Positions 11,426-24,731 of a stretch of DNA of 64,000 bases are shown here, in pieces. Position 1 is the stretch's first letter. Each line of letters opens with the position of its first letter. This DNA is from Lineus longissimus. Its lineage: Eukaryota; Nemertea; Pilidiophora; Heteronemertea; Lineidae. The translations under genes were made by a program, and so were the position numbers. The stretch lies in the NCBI RefSeq assembly GCF_910592395.1, contig NC_088325.1, forward strand, positions 11,970,109 through 12,034,108, in the 5' to 3' direction. The notes beneath the pieces were generated by a model. The model saw only the letters and a program-made list of their open reading frames with translations, did not search any database and was not told the DNA's origin.

Positions 11426-11657
11426 TTAGAAATATAGGTTTTTGAGCAATTGAAAAACCTTTGATGTTTTTTTGGCCAATGCAAATATGCACCCTGTAGC
11501 ATTTTTCGGTAGAATGAAGAACCCCTTATGGTTTTTGAGATTCTCAAGAATCTCTGAGGGTATTTCATTTTGCCGAAAAGCCTCTACGGGGTGCATAATT
11601 GTGTTGGCCGAAAAAGCATCAATGTTTTTTTTAAAGGTCATAAATCTTTACTTCTAA
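11426..11657. mobile_element. Long foldback element (MITE family B), 232 bp
   Basis: The left half and the reverse complement of the right half align over nearly their whole length. Outer ends are TTAGAA and TTCTAA, followed by ATGCACCC(T/C)GTAG, (T/C)TTTTCGG and GAGATTCT at the centre. The two arms are roughly 75-80 percent identical. No transposase is present, so this is a non-autonomous palindromic element. Overlapping frames on both strands (11426-11641 minus and 11472-11657 plus) are translations of the same arm sequence, not genes. Confidence 0.75.
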
Positions 11658-11959
11658 GAGTGTATCATAAAAGGCACTGCTAACTCCACCAGCACCTGAA
11701 CAGACTTGCACTCTACCCAACCGGTTCCTGCAAATGTGGACACTTCCTGTGAATCTGGACTTGCTAAGGATAGGACAGTTGGGTTAGGCCAGCATCACTG
11801 GTGATAAAGCTGTGGGGAAACTGCCAAAGATGTAGGACGATTACAAAGCATGACCTCAGCATATCTTGGGGGAGACTGGCTTCATCAGCCTTGGTCAGCA
11901 ACCAGTCTAGGAGAAGGTCTGAGCATACATGTATGATGGTTATGAACATCAGAATATAT

Positions 11960-12150
11960 AAGAATCCTAACTGCCAACTCAAAACTTGTCCTTTCCATTG
12001 AGATGATTAAAAGGTTCATACATGTAGGACCATCGGGAGTACCGGTCTAGACGTATAGGACAACAAAGAGATTTGAAAAAAGACAAGATTAAGACGAGAA
12101 TATGACACCTATAACTGGGGATGGCAGTTTGCCGATATCAGACAGTGTCA
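11960..12150. repeat. Diverged duplicate, copy 2 (partner at 11100-11290)
   Basis: Same ordered blocks as copy 1, including TTGTCCTTTCCA near 11987 and GCCGATATCAG near 12131. The palindromic element at 11426-11657 lies between the two copies. Confidence 0.45.
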
Positions 12151-12185
12151 GGGGAGGTCACAACCTGGATTGTTGAGGGTCATAT

Positions 12186-12306
12186 TGGGTGATATGAATA
12201 AGAGACTAGCAAATGCTTTTTTCTAAAACTCCGCGTACATTTACACTAGGCCTTTCTGTACAAAATTGAAGTAAAAGCATTCGCTAGTCTTTATTCATAT
12301 CACCCA
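12186..12306. mobile_element. Small foldback MITE, 121 bp (family C)
   Basis: Starts TGGGTGATATGAATAA and ends with its exact reverse complement TTATTCATATCACCCA. The match continues inward through AGACTAGC(A/G)AATGCTTTT, giving a stem of about 36 bp with two or three mismatches and a loop of about 45 bp. Target-site duplication is not clear. Single copy in the window. Confidence 0.75.
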
Positions 12307-15300
12307 TTGTGTGTATGTTGCTTCTACAAAGAAGCTTCATATTGACAATACGTCCATGCTAGGAAGGACAGATAATTAGCTTAGTTGCAAAGACTTCAGC
12401 TAGCAATGCCCCAAGGCTTGGTTTCTGCATGTGACAGAATATGAGGAAATAGTCAAAACTAATATCACTTGATATTGACAGGATTGGAGAATATCATTGT
12501 TTAATCTATCAATTCGAGCTGCAGACATAGAAGTATTTAGACTATCCGATATATATAACTTTTATTCTGAAATCTACAACAGCACCTTTATATATTTGTT
12601 CTTTCCTATTTCATTAGTCCTGTTGGAAAATATTTCTTTGAATTCTCATCATTTCTATAAGCTCAAGGCACTCGGCAGGTGTTGCAGCTCCTAAAAGAAA
12701 GTGCTGAGCAAAAATAATGTGCTCCTCGATCTGCAGCAGGGTGATAAAAAATATGAATTATTGGTTTTTAATATATCACACCAGCTAACCATCCATGCTT
12801 GCAGAGTGTTTATTCAGCACTGCCAGATTCCGCTGCCAGTTGTAGACTATCACCATCCTGTATTTCCTCTCACTTTGGGGGTGTCCGAGTCCGAACTGTT
12901 TGGGCAAAATGTAATACAGTTTTGGACCCTAAATAGCCAAACACATTCTGGTGACTCTCAATTTGGTTGTGGACTTGAATAATCCTTGTAAATAGCAAAG
13001 CGAGGCATGTACCTTTTCAAGACCTTTGAGAACACCGTAACGACGACAGCGCCAAGGGCTGATGATGGAAATGACACTTGCCAGACAAGCTAACAAAACC
13101 AGCTATTAAGGGAGCTAGCAAACAATGCGATGGATCTCGCAAGACGTGATTGGTTTCGCCATTGTCGTTAGACCTCTTAGGGTAATATCTATTCATCTCA
13201 AAGTTATTAAAAATGTTCAGAAAGTGACCTCCCATGAGGCAAATTTATGAGAAATCTGTGTAAATTACCAACATTTTATACAGCTAACGCAATCTTGTGC
13301 CTCTGCCTACTAAAGCGTGAAATATAGGGACGTGGTTTTTACTGGACATTTCTGCCACAGTCGTTGGAAGAGAAACCTCTTTCAAGACATTGAATGCATC
13401 ATTTGTTAAAGAAATCTCGACTTGGTAATCCAAAGGTGACATTATGAAATGCTTTTCTTATTCAGTGAATGTCGTGATTAATTCCAGGTGAAAGAGGTTG
13501 TTGGCGTGTGAAAACCTTCCAACACCAATTTATTGGACGGTTTTTATGCATGTGACAGGTCGGTGGCATGTTGAGGAAAGTAGAACATGGCCAGGTTGTA
13601 AGAAAGCAATTTCTATCTTTGGCTTTAACCCTTTTGCTACCACTGGGTTCTGGCAGTGTACTGTACCCATTGCCCGCACCCGGTATAGACCGAGCAGCCT
13701 GGACCCAAATTTGCAAAGTTTCGTTGTAAAATAGCTAGCATTATCCATCTTTCTGTCTGCTTGCTCTCTCCTTGCTTCTTGATATCAACAACTAATACAG
13801 GACAAATACATTGTTCTTGTATATATACCGCTCACCCAACATTTAGATGATAGATTCTTTACATACCTGAAAGTAGAAAAAGAAAAGATATCAGGTCTTC
13901 CCGATACTTGACAGGATCTCTGACATTTGAAGAGACCTGAGCGGTATTGAACGCCTTTACAGATTTTTTCGACCCTGTACTAACTCAAATGGGCCTGTAC
14001 ATGCGTAGCGATACTCAAAATTAGATCCAAATAATATCATGCACAAAAGCTATTTTAGGACACTTTTCGATTCAAGATCGACTTAAATATCATTGGAAAA
14101 GTTTTAAAGGTCATGTGGAAGATATTGTGCTTTACTATCACTTTTAGAATCATTTGTGGAATCACAACCGAGATGATTGGTTGTGACGTGTAGGCAAACC
14201 GCTGTGTGAGATTGATACCCTGTTCCTTGGCGCAGCTTCTAACAGTTATATGGGGAGGCTTTAGGGCATTTAACAAATAACAATACATCTATAAGTGAAA
14301 CTGTGCAGAGGAAGAAGAACTGACAAAACTCCAATATTGTCTTGCCCGAAAGCAACAATATTCTAGCAATATGAATCTTCTTAATAAAAATATTATATTT
14401 ATTTGCACCAAGTAAACAAACAACACAGTGTATCCATCCATCGCTGCCATTGAATACCAATAAGGTCAATGGCTTTAATTGATTTTCAATTCATCTAGAT
14501 CAAAGAGTTTATTTGTCTATAATGTTATTTGTCCACTGAATCACGTTAAACCAGAGTCAATAATCAAGACATGTGTCCATTTGAAAGTATGTTGTAAATC
14601 AATAAATGTTCTGAGTTGATTTCGAAAGGAAACATTGCAATGACTGCCAATGCTGAACTACATGTAGTTGGATGCAAATCAAAAATTGCCTGTCTGCAGC
14701 CGGCTTTCAAGGGTATTAGGAATCAGATTTTGCAAAGGCAATTTCTTTGAAAATACTTCCTATTCACAGCGGATCTCGCATGACCAGCAATTCAGCATTT
14801 TTACTTTTTTTTTCAGACAGTTTTAAATGAACCATGTTGACTAACAGTCCGTGATGTAGGATGATAAGCCACTCAGTGACAAACATGTCTCCAACCAGAA
14901 AAACATCAGGTACCCAATCATTCCATCTGTCCACCAAGGAAGAAATTTTTCTCAAACTGTGTCAAGCTCGATGGAGTTATCTGAGGTAATCGTCTCTGTG
15001 GGAGGACATTTTTTTGCGTGATTAATCCCAAGTTGTCCAAAACAGGTTAATAGGGACAGATTGCAGAACCAGCGCTAGAGAGGAAGAAGGATTTAACCTC
15101 TGGAGGCCGATTCAGGGGAGCAGGGATGGTTCGTAATGCTACGAACTAAAGATGGAAATTCGACCAACTGATGAACTTCCTTAATCTGAAATCTATTTCA
15201 TTCCAAACGACTGGCAGCTCCAATCCATTAGGATAATGATAGGAGGCTGTTAAAAATACACATCATCAATTCACGACAAGGCCGCGAAGAGATGATATCT

Positions 15301-16500
15301 CTTTTATAAATGTATTCCTTTCATATGCACCAGGCACCTTAAATATAGAGTGACGGGAAAATAATGAAACAAACAAAGAATGGTGACAACCTTGGTGACA
15401 AACAACAGTTTCTGTATGATGAAACTAAATATGCTTGGAAATAAACCAAAAAAACACGGAGCATCATCCAAAGTCTCTTGATACATGTTGAACTTGACAA
15501 CAGACCTATCTTCCAGACAAAACCGAACACAAGAAATACAGAGCAACACTGGCAATAATCCTCTGTAATAAAATATTCTTATTTTGTCATCGCACAAAGC
15601 GCGGCCACTTCATCAGCAATATTGTGATTTTTTTCACGTCTTTGGCCTTTAGCATGTTTAAGATACGACAGTACTAAGCTGGGAAAATTGTTTAGGGAGT
15701 TGTGTATCAGTAGATAAGGGGCCATTAGCATTGTAGCCCCTCTGAATTGGACAACCAATTTGGCTTAGCTAATAAGTGTGTATGTGGTAATGGATTTCAA
15801 GTCCTTCATCGACAGTGGCAGGCATCTACACTTAGTGACTTGCCTTTTTTATTGTGGTTTGAACCTTAGAGATCAGTGTAACAGTAGATAAAGTCATCCA
15901 GGCCTCAAAGTCCTGTTCTATTGTTTAATCATTGTTCATGAGCATATAGGAAAAGAAACCTAGACCTCAGATTACAATCGTATACCCTGAACTGGCCAAC
16001 TTTTTTTGGGTGCTGAAAGAGAGAGGCAACAGAAACTGAAATGGCCTTTCCCTTGGTAAAATTTTTGCATTCTTCCACATAGATTGAGAAACACAGACCA
16101 CAGTCTCATAGATTCATGAATATGAATAAGTCTCAGGGTAAAAGACTGTCACCAAATAACTAGCATTACAAACACTCCATGTACAGTCCCAAGATTGACA
16201 ATGTCTGATATTCCCTCTCCACCATCACTGACACCTAAAAAATGCATTATCGACAATCAATCCCTCACTTCCCATACAATATCTCGCCGCCGGCAAAAAT
16301 CAATCACATGCGTCAGGGCGACTTGTCAGTCCATGTAATACCAATGGTTGGCTGTAATGCCTCAGAAAAAAAGAAGTGATGGCTTCTTGTCAATTCATCA
16401 AAAACTAGTAGCTACAAGTACCACTTTGGGAAAGGCTTACTTTTTTCCAAAGGTTTGGGGTGACCTGTTCGTTTATCTAGCGAGATGGGTCAGCGTTATA
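12307..16500. other. No feature recognised
   Basis: Frames at 12701-12982 (plus, 93 codons), 13017-13235 (minus), 13498-13748 (both strands) and 14764-14955 (minus, 63 codons) were read and show no known domain. No repeat array or inverted end was seen. Confidence 0.45.
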
Positions 16501-19500
16501 TTGGATTTTTTTACCAAAGAGTGCTTTTGATGCTGGGTGATATTGGTGGCATTTTCATTGGATATAGTCCATAGTGATATTGGAAGTGTTGGTATAACTG
16601 AGTACACAGCAATTTCATTTTTTCTTCTGCACCATCAAAGGCCGCAGCAATTGACCATCAATGATAAATATTTGTCGGGGCGTCATCAAAAGGTAGCATG
16701 GTAAGCTGGTTTGAAGAAGTATTTGACCAATGAAGAAAAGTGAGTAACAGGCATACTTGAATGTATCAAGCTTCAGTGAAAGAAAGTTGACATATTTCAT
16801 CACTTCTCAACAATAGTCCATGTGGTTACAGGGAATACTGATACCAAACTGGACGTACTGTTTGTATCACCAGACACAGTATGGCTGGAACTAGTAGGCA
16901 AAGCCAGCGGTGTCTTGCTGAGTGTTTGAGTGAAATTACTCTTCCATTGGTGTTTAGTGAGACAACCTATGTGGAATTGGCACCACGCACCAGTGTTGTG
17001 AACATGGCTGAGAAATGATTCTACAAGCAACCACAACAGCGCCAACGAATCATTATTACTTGGCCACCATCTCCTGTAAGATCTACGTTAGGAAGCTAAA
17101 CAACCCACCATGAAGACAAGATAGTGCCTAGTAATGGATGTTGGCTTCTTGACAAATTCACTATCGTGGTGATAACTCAGTAGATAGGACGGCCCACTTC
17201 AAGATATGATCAACGCAGTGACAAGCCCGCTAATGGCTAGTTCTTCACACTCCAATGACATTTGTTATTTTTGGTTCGGTGGTTCAAATTGGATGAGAGG
17301 GGCGTCGGGATCTTTTGAGGGGACAGATGGACTTATTTTTCCGATATAACTTTTTCGGTGGCAACATTCTATGTTGAACCTCCCTTGGATTGCCAATGAG
17401 AACCATTCTGGACATGTGAAGATCATGGTTTAAGAGGAAGTAACTTAGATAAGAAGTAACAAAGTCAGGCAAGGGTCAATCGGTTGAGGCTGAACATACC
17501 GAGGTCTCTTGATTCCTTGGTTCATTGCAGGGCACAAAAATCATTACGGTCTGGAGGTAAGCACTGGTAGAGGTGTGAATGATGTAGTGGACTCCAACCT
17601 TTCCTTACAAATCTTACATGTTGTGGTGATTTGATAATCATGTTGACAAGTTGACATCCGAAATCAATCTGTAGGGTTACATTTAGGCTTTAAGAAAGTT
17701 TCGAGGGATACTTTTGAAAGGAGCAAGGATTATAAGGAATTCATAGTCTTCAATTATTTCCTGAAATAAAAGGTAAAACGTAATGATCGATCAATCAGCT
17801 CCTTGCAATGTAACAACATTCTACAACTATTGTATCATTTACACACCAAACTGTACATCGTATCTCAATTGGTACATAATTGCACCAACTTTACAACAAC
17901 CCCTTAGACTAATTGATATATTGCCAATAGATACAAGGGTAATGCGTCTGTGATTGGATAAATGTTATCGGTACGAGTCCATGCATATATATGACCAGTT
18001 TATTGCCGTATCAATGGATTTGGTGCTGGTTGGTCGAGAGGCAAAGATCATTACTTGCTCAGTTCAGGATGCAGCAGTCATTGTATATACTTGAGAAACA
18101 ATTGGTGCCAGGTTGATATTCTTCTTGCTGGTGGAGGGATGTATGACACTGGTGTTGTTAGGAGAAAGGAAACTCTTTCGTGATACATGTGACATTGTTC
18201 TGTTTCCTGAACATTTTCACTACGACAAGGTTGGGGATGAAAGGCACCTCCTGGTCATACCGTCACTTTTACATTTCTGTAGCCCCTTTTGTCGAAATCA
18301 CACTATTGTACCCATGTACACCCTGCACATGTATTGCATTTCCTAACCGAATGTAATGTTACCTCAGGAACTAAATAAACTAATCAAAGACCTGATTGAA
18401 TTGCCCACAAAGTAAATTTTGCAATCTTAATTCTATTCCTCCTTTGGCTCCAATATATCGACCAAACAGAACACTATTTGTAAATTGCTTCTGCTAATTG
18501 CCTATGGATCACATGGCACAACTTGAATCAATTTGATGGGAAATAGGAGCCTTTCTTTTGAAGACAAGTGTTTGGTTAATGATTGTACGTTCAGGGAAAG
18601 ACTGTTGGGGTTTGATGAGTTCCTTTCATTGGGATTTTGATTGAAATTATCTGACTAATGAACTGTGGTGGTGGATGGGTAAACAAATGCTCTCCCTAGA
18701 GATGCTGAAAGGTTCGGTAGTTACAGCATAGGCGGTGATACTGCCAATGAAATCTGTGCCATATCCACATATAAGGAGAGGGAAACTAAGGTTTAATATG
18801 ATAAGTCAACAGGAACAGGAAAATATCCTCTATCCCTCGTCTAAAAGACTCATTAACCATTAACATGATTAACATGACGTCACTGACATAACACCGTGTG
18901 CTTTATTCTAGTGAAACATCAAGTCAATTATTGAGAATCTGCGATCCTGAATTTTCACCCCATGATAAATGCTTTTCGAACAGGGGGAAAGGCTGCTTTT
19001 GCTCTTAAGCATGTTAAGTGGAATTTTGATTAAAAGCATTGATTTTCACAGCTTGCATCTGCTTTTCCATATGCCGATTCACACACTATTAAGCATGTTT
19101 AAGCAAATCAATTTCTTGAAAATCTTAGATGTGGTTAGGACAATGTACATGTATGGAAGGGGAAAGTCGATAGAGTTAACTCTAAGAGGGAATGAGAGGA
19201 ACTTCTGCCAGGACACCATACTTGTTGTGTATGAGCACAAAAGAATTACTTTGCAGGAGGAGTTCCAGGACTCCAGCTTAAAGATTCTTCTATCTCAGAA
19301 ATAGGGGCTCCCGCCAACATCCCACACAGTTTAGGGTCTATTTAAAAGATTTTCTGCAAATAATTGGAAGAGCCTCACCAGGTCCAACACCCCGAGGGCG
19401 CACAACTACAGCCATCAGTTCACTCACTTCATACACTGACAACATGACAAGGGGAACTTCTGTGCACCTTGCAAACACAAATTTTCATGAAATGTGCAAT

Positions 19501-21329
19501 AAACTAAAGAAAGATGATAGATTCCCCAAAGAGAATGTCACATATTTTTCTGTTTAAATCCATCAGAGTTCATTCCTCGATGCCATTAACCTTAAAATGG
19601 AATCAATAGGCTACAGCCCCATTGCGATCAACTCTTGTTCAGCTTCAATAAACATTAAGCGCAATGATTGGTTTTTAAGGGCAGGTTCTTGGATCGAAAA
19701 CCAGTTTGGATTAGAGGTTCAATTCTTTAAATCTATAGAGCAATCTGTCATGGGTGAGGTCAAATCGCCTGAGAGAATCTGTGTAAAATCCAATGTTTTC
19801 AATTGAGATGGGATGGGATCTTTTGCTGGTAAAAGGTAATCATTGTGAGGTGAAGTTTTGTTAGGTTTCGAAGAGAATTGTTCGAGATAATCTGTGCATG
19901 TGTGGACTCTGGAAACCCATGAGGTCATTGTAATGCAAGAAAGTGCTGTGAGATTATTGAGGCAAAGGGTTTGACAGATTGTGTATTGAAAAGATTTGTG
20001 CCGAATCTTGATTCAATAGTGAGACAAATCACAGTTAAAAATCTATATAAATCTTTTAACTTAAAGATTAATACAGAACTTTCTCTGTGATTGATACATA
20101 AATCAGGCAAGGTTAAAGAGAGCACATTAATATATCAAGACCCTGAAAGGAAGCAGGCAGAGTCATTGGGAGTTGATCAGCCATCAATGCTTTGGTAACA
20201 TCTTGTTTTCAGATCATGCTCAACATCAGGTGGATATGCCAGCAAACGTCCTATCTGTCATATTATCCGATTAGTGTAAGAAGATTGGAAGAGGCTAACT
20301 GTGGAAGAAGAACAGATTGAGGACCTGGGCCAGGGATAGGGTGGGTTGGAGGAAGCTTGAGGCTGTCTGCGGTGCACTTGAACGATAATGATGATATCAA
20401 ACCGAACCACAGTAAAAAAATCATTTTCATTGCAAAAGAAAGAAATGCAAAATACGAATTTGCAGTAAAATCAGCGACAGCTAAAACTGCTGCTCCTTCA
20501 TACTCAAATTAGACCTGTCACTTTCAGGGTTATGTTTTCTATACCACGCTTAAACAAGTCGAGTTCGATTTAGTTATTCAATTCGAGTTTCTTCAATTAG
20601 AGTGACGCGCCTGTCACTTACCATCACCTGTCATTCCAATTCAAATTTTATTCTAATCGACAGTAAATTGAATCAGCGATTTCAAAATAATCAAGGATGA
20701 AATTGACAACTGCTTCTCAAATGTGCCAAAGCTCTTTTCCTGATTTCTTGAGTTGAGTTTTTTTATTTCGATAGAGCTACCACATGGGCACATGAGCTGC
20801 AGACATACCAACTTCCTTGGGAGAAAGCTTAGAGTAAGTGACAAAGGTCAAATTGCCCAGACACAAACCATACTGCCTCAGCCCATAAACGTTAACTCCT
20901 CGCATATAAATTCAACCAATCTCTCTGTAACATCTTCCTACTTACCCAATAACAAATAGTCCCACGGAGGCCATCCCGCAAAAAGAAATTTACAAATTTG
21001 AAATTGATTCCAATATAGCCCATTACTAAGTCTAAATGATACCAAATCTATTTCAACTGCCACCAGCTTCGCATCAATTTGCTGAAGATAAACTATTATA
21101 TTCCTCTAGATAAGTCTAATACATTTTCTATTAAGGTAAATTTTCTAAGTACAATGAATTTCCTATTACTTTTTGGTAAAGAGATTCTTCATGCCCTGTT
21201 TGACATTTTTACGGCATTTTAGTGTTTTATTGCGATAGGATTTCTACTTAGATTGCATTATCACACGAGATTGCTTTTTTCTGGGAGCAGATGTTCACGG
21301 AATTTGAAAACAATTTAAAACTACCATAT
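16501..21329. other. No feature recognised
   Basis: The longest frame is 18969-19304 (plus, 111 codons), hydrophobic at its start and without a recognisable domain. No tandem array, RNA gene or terminal inverted repeat was seen in this 4.8 kb. Confidence 0.45.
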
Positions 21330-21425
21330 ACATAGAACCTCTCTTAGTGGACACCTCTGTATAAGAAGGACACCCTCTCTATTTGATTGAGGACAGTGAT
21401 TTTGGTTCCAAATTGGTCATTTACA
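21330..21425 (+). mobile_element. pogo/Tigger-like MITE fragment
   Basis: TACATAGAACCTCTCTTAGT then GGACACCTCTGTATAAG and further GGACA...CTCTCTATT subterminal repeats, followed by TTTTGGTTCCAAATTGGT. This is the same arrangement as 28651-28822. The element stops after the central TTTTGG...AATTGGT block, so only one end remains. Confidence 0.6.
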
Positions 21426-21917
21426 TTTCTCTAGATTGTCGTAAATGATCATGACTGGATTTTGAAGGCAACTGGTGGCCTTGGATCAAGAGTAGGTTGG
21501 AATCAAAAGCAATCCTACATGATTGACCATATTACAAACACAAGCAAATGGTTCAAAAATACCACTTGTTGCAGTAAACCCTGCTAAAATTACAGAAATG
21601 GATAGTCATAACACGCTGTTGCACCTCGAAAACCTTAACGAGAAATGATGGCGTCTTGCACAATTGAAACTAATCAATTACCCGGCTCAGTACATATTCA
21701 GTACATTAGTTAATACATTTTCAGCAATTGTGTGACCTTGCTCATTTCCCCTGGGGCAAATAATGGCCTTAAAGATGAAGGTGGAAGATGAGCTAGCATG
21801 GCAACGCTAAAGATAAATGGCATGTCAGTTACTGCCATCACCATGAAATGGCATGGGTCATGAAACAGTCAATATCATTGCTGGTCTTGAACTTCCCAAG
21901 TTGACATAGAACTGGAG

Positions 21918-22160
21918 AGCGCTGGCACAACTGTTGAGCGTTGGCCTTGTGATCACAGGTCCCGGAGTCAATACCCAGCCGGTGCCACTTTGTAACTCTC
22001 AACTGGCCTGAAATGTCCTTCCGTGTGCTAAACTGTGGGTGCCCATGGTTCTCCAGAAAGGTTTCTGGTTAGGCTGGGTAAAGACGTTTGTGATTGTAAA
22101 GCACTTGGAAACCGTAGATAATACAAGGAAAGGTACGATATAAAAATTCACTATCATCTA
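21918..22160 (+). mobile_element. tRNA-derived SINE, about 240 bp
   Basis: The head (21921-21990) has a tRNA-like layout. TGGCAC and GTGCCA could pair as an acceptor stem, GGCACAACTGTTGAGCG occupies the A-box position and GGAGTCAATACCC the B-box position. The body runs on to a tail with GTAAAGCACTTGGAAACC and a short-repeat end near GGTACGATATAAAAATT, typical of SINEs that borrow the 3' end of a LINE. Box B is damaged, so the copy is probably silent. Its anticodon-region text TGGCCTT(G)T(G)A...AGGTCCCGG is shared with the tRNA-like sequence at 52040. Confidence 0.65.
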
Positions 22161-22973
22161 CGACTGCTCATTTTTTGCTTTAGACAGTAAAAGCCTTGGA
22201 GGAATTGACACACTTAATCACAAAAATTTGCCCCAACAATCTTTTCAATACGAGGATCAACCTTCAAATGAAATGTCAATATAAATGGTCCATAAGCTGC
22301 TTATCACTCAACTGAGTTAATTAACCGACATCTTGAACATGGTGAAATAGGATTTAATGCAATTTCAATCCGCCAACATCCTTAAACCAGCTTAAAATAT
22401 CATTGCCCACACTTTGTGGAAAATTGTGAAATGTCAAGATTCAGTTGTGTCTTTGTTTCATGTCAAAAATCTATTCTGAAGAAAATGCAGAGTCATCCAG
22501 GCATTAGATATGTCGCCAGTCCACGAATGTCGCCGCTTTTCATCCAATCGTGTGACTTCTGATTCTGCCAAGCATTGTTATTTCACAGATGTCGCCACTT
22601 GTCATCCAGAAATTCCTTTCAGCATGGTAGGCAGAGAAATGGCCTTTTACTTGATTAGATTTGATGCCGAGATTTTCGAGAAAGGGACTGACACCATTAT
22701 GCTTTTGACAATGGGCTGAGGGGTCAAATTACCGCAAATGTCTTTCAACTCTTAAGCCCAATCAATCAATACTGGTGATCAATCACAAATTTTGTGAGAT
22801 AACTTGACATTAAAACTGATTGCATTGGTCACACATGACTGGAAGACAGAACTACTGGATGAGAGGAATACAGTAAATGCACCAATCTTGGTCATAAACG
22901 AGCAGAAACAAGCCTCTTAAATGATGCAGCATGCAAGGAAATAACAAAATCAACGTTCATTTCTACTGGTACG
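22161..22973. other. No feature recognised
   Basis: Contains a 69-codon plus-strand frame (22510-22719) with two similar ATGTCGCC(A/G) blocks but no domain. Confidence 0.45.
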
Positions 22974-23221
22974 TCTTCTCAAATGACTTATGAGTAAATG
23001 TCAACATCAAATCATACTACTTACATATATTTGTGATGAAGACTTTGCAACCAAATTAGACCCTAATGCATTACAAAATCACACTTAGAGAAACCTTCTC
23101 AAATGACTTATAAGTAAATGTCAACATCAAATCATACTAGACTTACATATATTTGCTGTTGTAATGAATACTTTGCAACCAAATTAGACCCTAATGCATT
23201 ACAAAATCACACATAGAGAAA
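22974..23221. repeat. Recent two-copy tandem duplication, about 120-127 bp
   Basis: Unit 1 (22974-23093) and unit 2 (23094-23221) both run from CTTCTCAAATGACTTA to CACAC(T/A)TAGAGAAACC. They are nearly identical apart from a few substitutions and about 8 extra bases in unit 2. This is the youngest-looking duplication in the window. Confidence 0.9.
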
Positions 23222-24451
23222 CCCATAATCTGCCAAGTCGTTGTCCAACACTGATTAGATTAGCTGAGGTCATAACCCTCGCGCTCAAAGCAACATCTCT
23301 GGAGTTGAAGCCACTGGTAGCATGCATGACATAGCGAATTAATTTGCAGAGGTGATACCAAGATCTATCGTTTATTGACAGCATTTGTTGCCAAATGGCT
23401 GGACGACATTCTAGCAACCACCAAGGACATTACTTGGTGTTCTAGTAACAGTTTAGAATATCACTTGGTGTTAATGTTTAAAGACATGACATAACAATGC
23501 AGATGAGAAACTCTCAACAATATTTTATTATATCAGAAAGACGAAGTTGTCCTCGAACCAAGTTGAAGAGTTCACATCCAGCATAGTGGTTGTGACTTTG
23601 TCCTCAAAAGACCGATTTGTTATGAATGGAAATTGTCCTGAAACACCATGAGATCTCTCTCTGTGGAACACTGTCATTATACATGTGATTTGTTTTCTGT
23701 CTCACCAAGACTAGGGTCTTTATCAAATGTTGGGTTTACCCATCAAACAGTGGTCATGCTGGCCCAACCAGGTCCTTTATCAAAAGAGCAGGCATATCAT
23801 TTCCACATCCCACATCAATTGAATTTTACGAAATTTTTACATCCATGATTCCAAATGTCCATTTCACATTTCTCATTTCACATCATTTCAAAATAACTTC
23901 AAATATTCTATCCTGCATCTCCATAGTACCTATGTCTCCATCAAAAGAGAATTAAAAGTTATTGCATTGCCATATCTACAATCATTTAAGATTGATGTTC
24001 AAAGTGTACATTTTTTTTCTAAATATAACCACAAATGGTTGGAAGTTGACTTCAAAGGCCATAGTGATGAATCATAATAGAGTTTTAATTCTTTGCTATT
24101 TGCTGCATTTAGTATCTCTAAATCGCCTTAAAAGGTAAAATTCCTGAGTTAAAGACCCATCACTTTTTTATTCCTAATGTTGGGTATCATAATCAGAATA
24201 TCAGGTAACAGGACTGTTTCTCCTAAACAAAGTTGCAGGGTTGTTTCAGTGTATGGGTTTGGGGGGAGGAGCAACCCTTCATTTCTATGAGTGTAGAAAG
24301 GAAAAATAGAACAAAGTAAGCTCTTAGCTGGAGAAGACTCTACTAGCACAAAAGTCTTATCCCTTGGCCAAATCAATTAGTGTCAGTCACGCCAGGTGGA
24401 GGTACAAGTAATGACTTGCTCAGCCGTCAATAGAGTATCAAACTTAATAGA
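23222..24451. other. No feature recognised
   Basis: No frame, RNA gene or array supported. Confidence 0.45.
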
Positions 24452-24731
24452 CCAGAATACAAATTGTTTCTGTATCATTTAATTGGTCTAGACAAATTGA
24501 TTGATCGATAAAATACTCACAGCATGTGAGGTTATTAATGACGTGGAGGATGTCTATCAATCAACGCGATATCTTAGGCGAGAACATCGCATCTGCAGGG
24601 GCCACTGCAGGTGCCCGCAATGGAACCATTTCTCCTATGATAAATTAAAACCCTGTGATGACAATCCCTATTATTGATAGATCAATTTGTCTAGACGAAT
24701 TAGGTGACATAGAAACAATTTATATTCCGGT
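24452..24731. mobile_element. Element with long terminal inverted repeats, about 280 bp
   Basis: The left end CC(A)GAATACAAATTGTTTCT...GTCTAGACAAATTGATTGATC matches the reverse complement of the right end, CC(G)GAATATAAATTGTTTCT...GTCTAGACAAATTGATCTATC, over about 60 bp. The core GTCTAGACAAATTGAT is exact. The loop of about 140 bp contains a CTGCAG(GGGCCA)CTGCAG motif. There is no coding capacity, so a non-autonomous DNA transposon is the simplest reading. Target duplication is not evident. Confidence 0.7.
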
